A DNA stretch of 55,315 nt from Streptomyces sp. E2N166 (GTDB taxonomy: Bacteria > Actinomycetota > Actinomycetes > Streptomycetales > Streptomycetaceae): the NCBI RefSeq assembly GCF_003671715.1, contig NZ_RAIF01000012.1:487210-542524 (forward strand). The letters are read 5' to 3'. A program made the translations under genes and the position numbers. Below are positions 53,057 through 55,315 of the stretch, one piece after another. Under the pieces are notes generated by a model, which had not been told where the DNA came from, did not search any database, and saw only the letters and a list, made by a program, of their open reading frames with translations. Position 1 is the stretch's first letter. The number at the start of each line of letters is the position of its first letter.

Positions 53057-55315
53057 TCAGACGAGGGCGACGGCCTCCTCCACGGAGAGACCGGCGCCCT
53101 CGGCGTAGGCGGCCTCGTACGCCTCGCCGCCGAGTACCTCGCGGACCCGCTCGGTGGCCCGGGCGCGCGCGTCCCGCTCCAGGCCCATCGAGACGTGCTC
53201 CGGCGGCAGCATCGCGACGGCGGCGCCGACGCAGCGGGCGGCGTCCGCGGCCCGGCGCCCGCCGTCCACGCGGGCCAGCGCCATCGCGGCGATGGTCAGG
53301 TACCCGGAGCGCATGTGCGGGGCGATGGCCGCGGACAGCGGGTCCTCGGCCCGCACCAGTGACTCGCGGACCTTGTCCAGGCACTCCTCGTGACGGTCCT
53401 CCAGCGTGGCGATCCAGGCCTCCGCGGCGAGGATGAAGGCGTCGAAGACGATGAAGTGGGAGATGGTGAAGTCCTCGCGCAGCAGCCGCAGCTGCATACG
53501 CGCCTCGGCGGTCCGGCCGGTCATGCCGAGCCAGCCGGCGAGGAAGAGCCGGGCGGCCGGCATGGCGCCGTTGTGCCCGGTCCCCTCGGTCCGGTCGATC
53601 ACGGCGGTCAGGATGCGCTCGCCCTCCTCGCCGTCGCCCGCCTCCAGCAGCACGCTGCCGAGGCGGGCCTCCAGGACGTCCACCTGGGCGTGCGCACCGA
53701 GCCGTTCGGCGTGCACCGCGGCAAGCCGGTAGTCGGCGGCGGCGAGTTGGTACTCGCCCTTGCGCTCACGGGCCTCGGCGCGGGCGGCGAGCGCCTCGGC
53801 GGTGCCCCAGGCGTCGCCGAGGCGACGGTAGATCTCCAGAGCCTCGTCGGCGTCGCCGGCCGCGTCGCCCGCCCACTCGGTGCGGTTGGCGCGGAAGTTG
53901 GCGCGCATCTGGAGACAGCCGGCCAGCGACCACTCGAACCCGGGTGTCGCACGGCAGGTGCGCACGGCGGCGTCCATGATCTCGCGCAGTCGCTCCACGT
54001 CACCGGAGAGCATCACGGCGAAGAACCACAGCAGGCCGGGAGAGGAACAGACCTGGGGCATGCCTGGTTCGTACGTCGCGGCGATGGCGCGCAGTTTCCG
54101 CCTGGCCGCCGGTTGCTGCCAGGCCTCCAGCTCGGTGTCCATGCAGGCGAGGTGCGCGAGGTGGGCACCGCGCCGGGCCTCGGCGAGCACTTCGCCGGTC
54201 ATCGGGGGCGGGGCGGCCGTGCACCGCTCCCACACGGGCTCGGCGGGGCGCACCGGCTCGGCGAACGGATCCGGGCCGAGGGCCATGATCTCGCTGAACC
54301 AGTTCCGGGCCTCCACTCGCAGGTCGCGCATCTGCCAGTACCAGACCAGCGAGAGGGACAGGCTGAGCGCCTCCTGTTCGTCGCGCTCGGCGATGGCGTG
54401 GCGCAGGGCGGTGCGCAGGTTCTCGTACTCGCGCTCCAGCCGTTCGATGGCGGTGAGCTGTCGCGGTCCGCGCAGCAAGGGGTCCGAGGTCCGGGCGAGT
54501 TCGCGGTAGTACGTCAGGTGCGCGCGCTCGGCGGCGGGCCGGCCGCCGGTCTCGTCGAGGCGTTCGGCGGCGTATTCGGCGACGGTCTCCAGGAGCCGGT
54601 AGCGCATGCCGTCGCCGCCGGACGGTGCGGCGACGACCAGGGACTTGTCGACGAGGGAGCCGAGGGCGTCCAGGGCGGCGGGTCCGCACACGGCCTCGGC
54701 GGCGGTGAGGTCGCAGCCGCCAGCGAAGACGGACAGTCGCCCCAGCACGTCCCGTTCCTCCGCGTCCAGCAGGTCCCAGGACCAGTCGACGACCGCGCGC
54801 AGGGTCTGCTGGCGGGGCAGGACGGTGCGGCTGCCAGAGGTGAGCAGGCGGAAGCGGTCGTCGAGGCGGTCGGCGATCTGACGCGGGGTGAGCATGCGGA
54901 GCCGGGCGGCGGCCAGTTCGATGGCCAGCGGCAGCCCGTCGAGGCGGCGGCAGATCTCGGCGCAGGCGGCCGCGGTCTCCTCGTCCACGTCGGTGCGGAA
55001 GCCGGGGCGGGCGGCGGCACCCCGGTCGGCGAGCAGCCGCAGCGCGGCCGGCTCGGGCAGTGGCTCCACCGGACGCAGCGACTCCCCCGGTACGCCGAGG
55101 GGTTCGCGGCTGGTGGCGAGGACGGTCAGGCCCGGGCAGCGGGCGAGCAGTTCCTCGGCGAGGCGGGCGGCGGCGTCGACGACGTGCTCGCAGTTGTCGA
55201 GGACGATCAGCATGCGGCGCCGGCCGCAGTGCTCGACGAGGCGCTCCACGGCGGTGGCCCGCCGGTCGGGGGCGGCGACGGCCCGCATCTCCTCGGCGCC
55301 GGCGCCGTACAGCAC
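53057..55315 (-). CDS. AfsR/SARP-family regulator, C-terminal part (truncated at window edge)
   Basis: 752 residues are visible, and the start is outside the window. The visible portion begins inside the NTPase: MLIVLDNCEHVVDAAARLAEELLARCPGLTVLATSREPLG is the NB-ARC Walker B/sensor region; the Walker A and N-terminal HTH/BTAD would be off-window. Further segments are ICRRLDGLPLAIELAAARLRMLTPRQIADRL (GLPLA motif) and RQQTLRAVVDWSWDLLDAEERDVLGRLSVF. A long helical repeat region follows (about residues 290-730), with TPR-like units such as EALAARAEARERKGEYQLAAADYRLAAVHAERLGA. It is probably an ATP-dependent SARP- or LuxR(LAL)-type regulator for the adjacent exporter. Confidence 0.9.
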   Translation of the reverse strand: MLYGAGAEEMRAVAAPDRRATAVERLVEHCGRRRMLIVLDNCEHVVDAAARLAEELLARCPGLTVLATSREPLGVPGESLRPVEPLPEPAALRLLADRGAAARPGFRTDVDEETAAACAEICRRLDGLPLAIELAAARLRMLTPRQIADRLDDRFRLLTSGSRTVLPRQQTLRAVVDWSWDLLDAEERDVLGRLSVFAGGCDLTAAEAVCGPAALDALGSLVDKSLVVAAPSGGDGMRYRLLETVAEYAAERLDETGGRPAAERAHLTYYRELARTSDPLLRGPRQLTAIERLEREYENLRTALRHAIAERDEQEALSLSLSLVWYWQMRDLRVEARNWFSEIMALGPDPFAEPVRPAEPVWERCTAAPPPMTGEVLAEARRGAHLAHLACMDTELEAWQQPAARRKLRAIAATYEPGMPQVCSSPGLLWFFAVMLSGDVERLREIMDAAVRTCRATPGFEWSLAGCLQMRANFRANRTEWAGDAAGDADEALEIYRRLGDAWGTAEALAARAEARERKGEYQLAAADYRLAAVHAERLGAHAQVDVLEARLGSVLLEAGDGEEGERILTAVIDRTEGTGHNGAMPAARLFLAGWLGMTGRTAEARMQLRLLREDFTISHFIVFDAFILAAEAWIATLEDRHEECLDKVRESLVRAEDPLSAAIAPHMRSGYLTIAAMALARVDGGRRAADAARCVGAAVAMLPPEHVSMGLERDARARATERVREVLGGEAYEAAYAEGAGLSVEEAVALV

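Overview
The window is high-GC actinobacterial chromosome from a Streptomyces. It has strong third-position GC bias, GTG and TTG starts, glnII/glnE/glnA2 in one neighbourhood, a malEFG-malR cluster, DUF397/XRE pairs and SARP-type regulators. From memory, gene order and protein sequences follow the S. coelicolor A3(2)/S. lividans core region around SCO2207-SCO2259. No tRNA, rRNA, CRISPR array, transposase or integrase was seen, so this looks like core chromosome with a few accessory insertions.

Layout. (1) 1-2662: end of an unknown gene, a secreted protein with a Gln/Gly linker, a frameshifted alpha/beta hydrolase and a divergent MarR regulator. (2) 2698-9931: glnII behind a near-consensus GlnR box, a DUF6891 protein, a 9-bp tandem-repeat tract, an NAD-dependent epimerase, a histidine kinase/LuxR response-regulator pair and a secreted DUF1996 protein. 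(3) 10006-16225: a lipoprotein, a TPR-like protein, a membrane protein with a sigma-factor-like N-terminus, then a coupled trio (putative diiron protein, 2Fe-2S flavin reductase, TetR) and a small tautomerase-like protein. (4) 16291-32934: maltodextrin region, with a secreted amylase-pullulanase fusion, an alpha-glucosidase, malG, malF and malE on the minus strand and malR divergent. Between pulA and the alpha-glucosidase sits an accessory block: a three-gene coupled operon (cell-wall-hydrolase-like protein without signal peptide, membrane protein, Tat-exported protein) and a secreted six-Cys protein. (5) 33028-35489: PAP2 membrane enzyme, then TetR divergent from a quinone-oxidoreductase-like gene. 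(6) 35512-44516: glnE, the yefM/yoeB toxin-antitoxin pair, a VOC protein, glutamine-dependent NAD synthetase, a coupled DUF3105/DUF305 pair and glnA2. (7) 44586-49825: membrane protein, a Cys-free double-glycine-leader peptide, a DUF397/XRE pair, an MFS exporter and a membrane-anchored EEP-family protein. (8) 50140-55315: panB, a drug-type ABC exporter pair and the C-terminal part of an AfsR/SARP-family regulator.

How the genes work together. Nitrogen: glnII (GlnR-controlled), glnE (adenylylates GS-I) and glnA2 (gamma-glutamylation of polyamines in S. coelicolor). Carbon: the extracellular PulA product releases maltodextrins, MalEFG imports them, the alpha-glucosidase cleaves them, and MalR controls the set. 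GCAAG/CTTGC boxes lie upstream of malE, malR and pulA. Of the less familiar parts, the most interesting are the diiron/reductase/TetR unit, the signal-less lytic-like operon inserted in the mal region, the sigma-like membrane fusion protein and the orphan leader peptide beside the DUF397/XRE pair.
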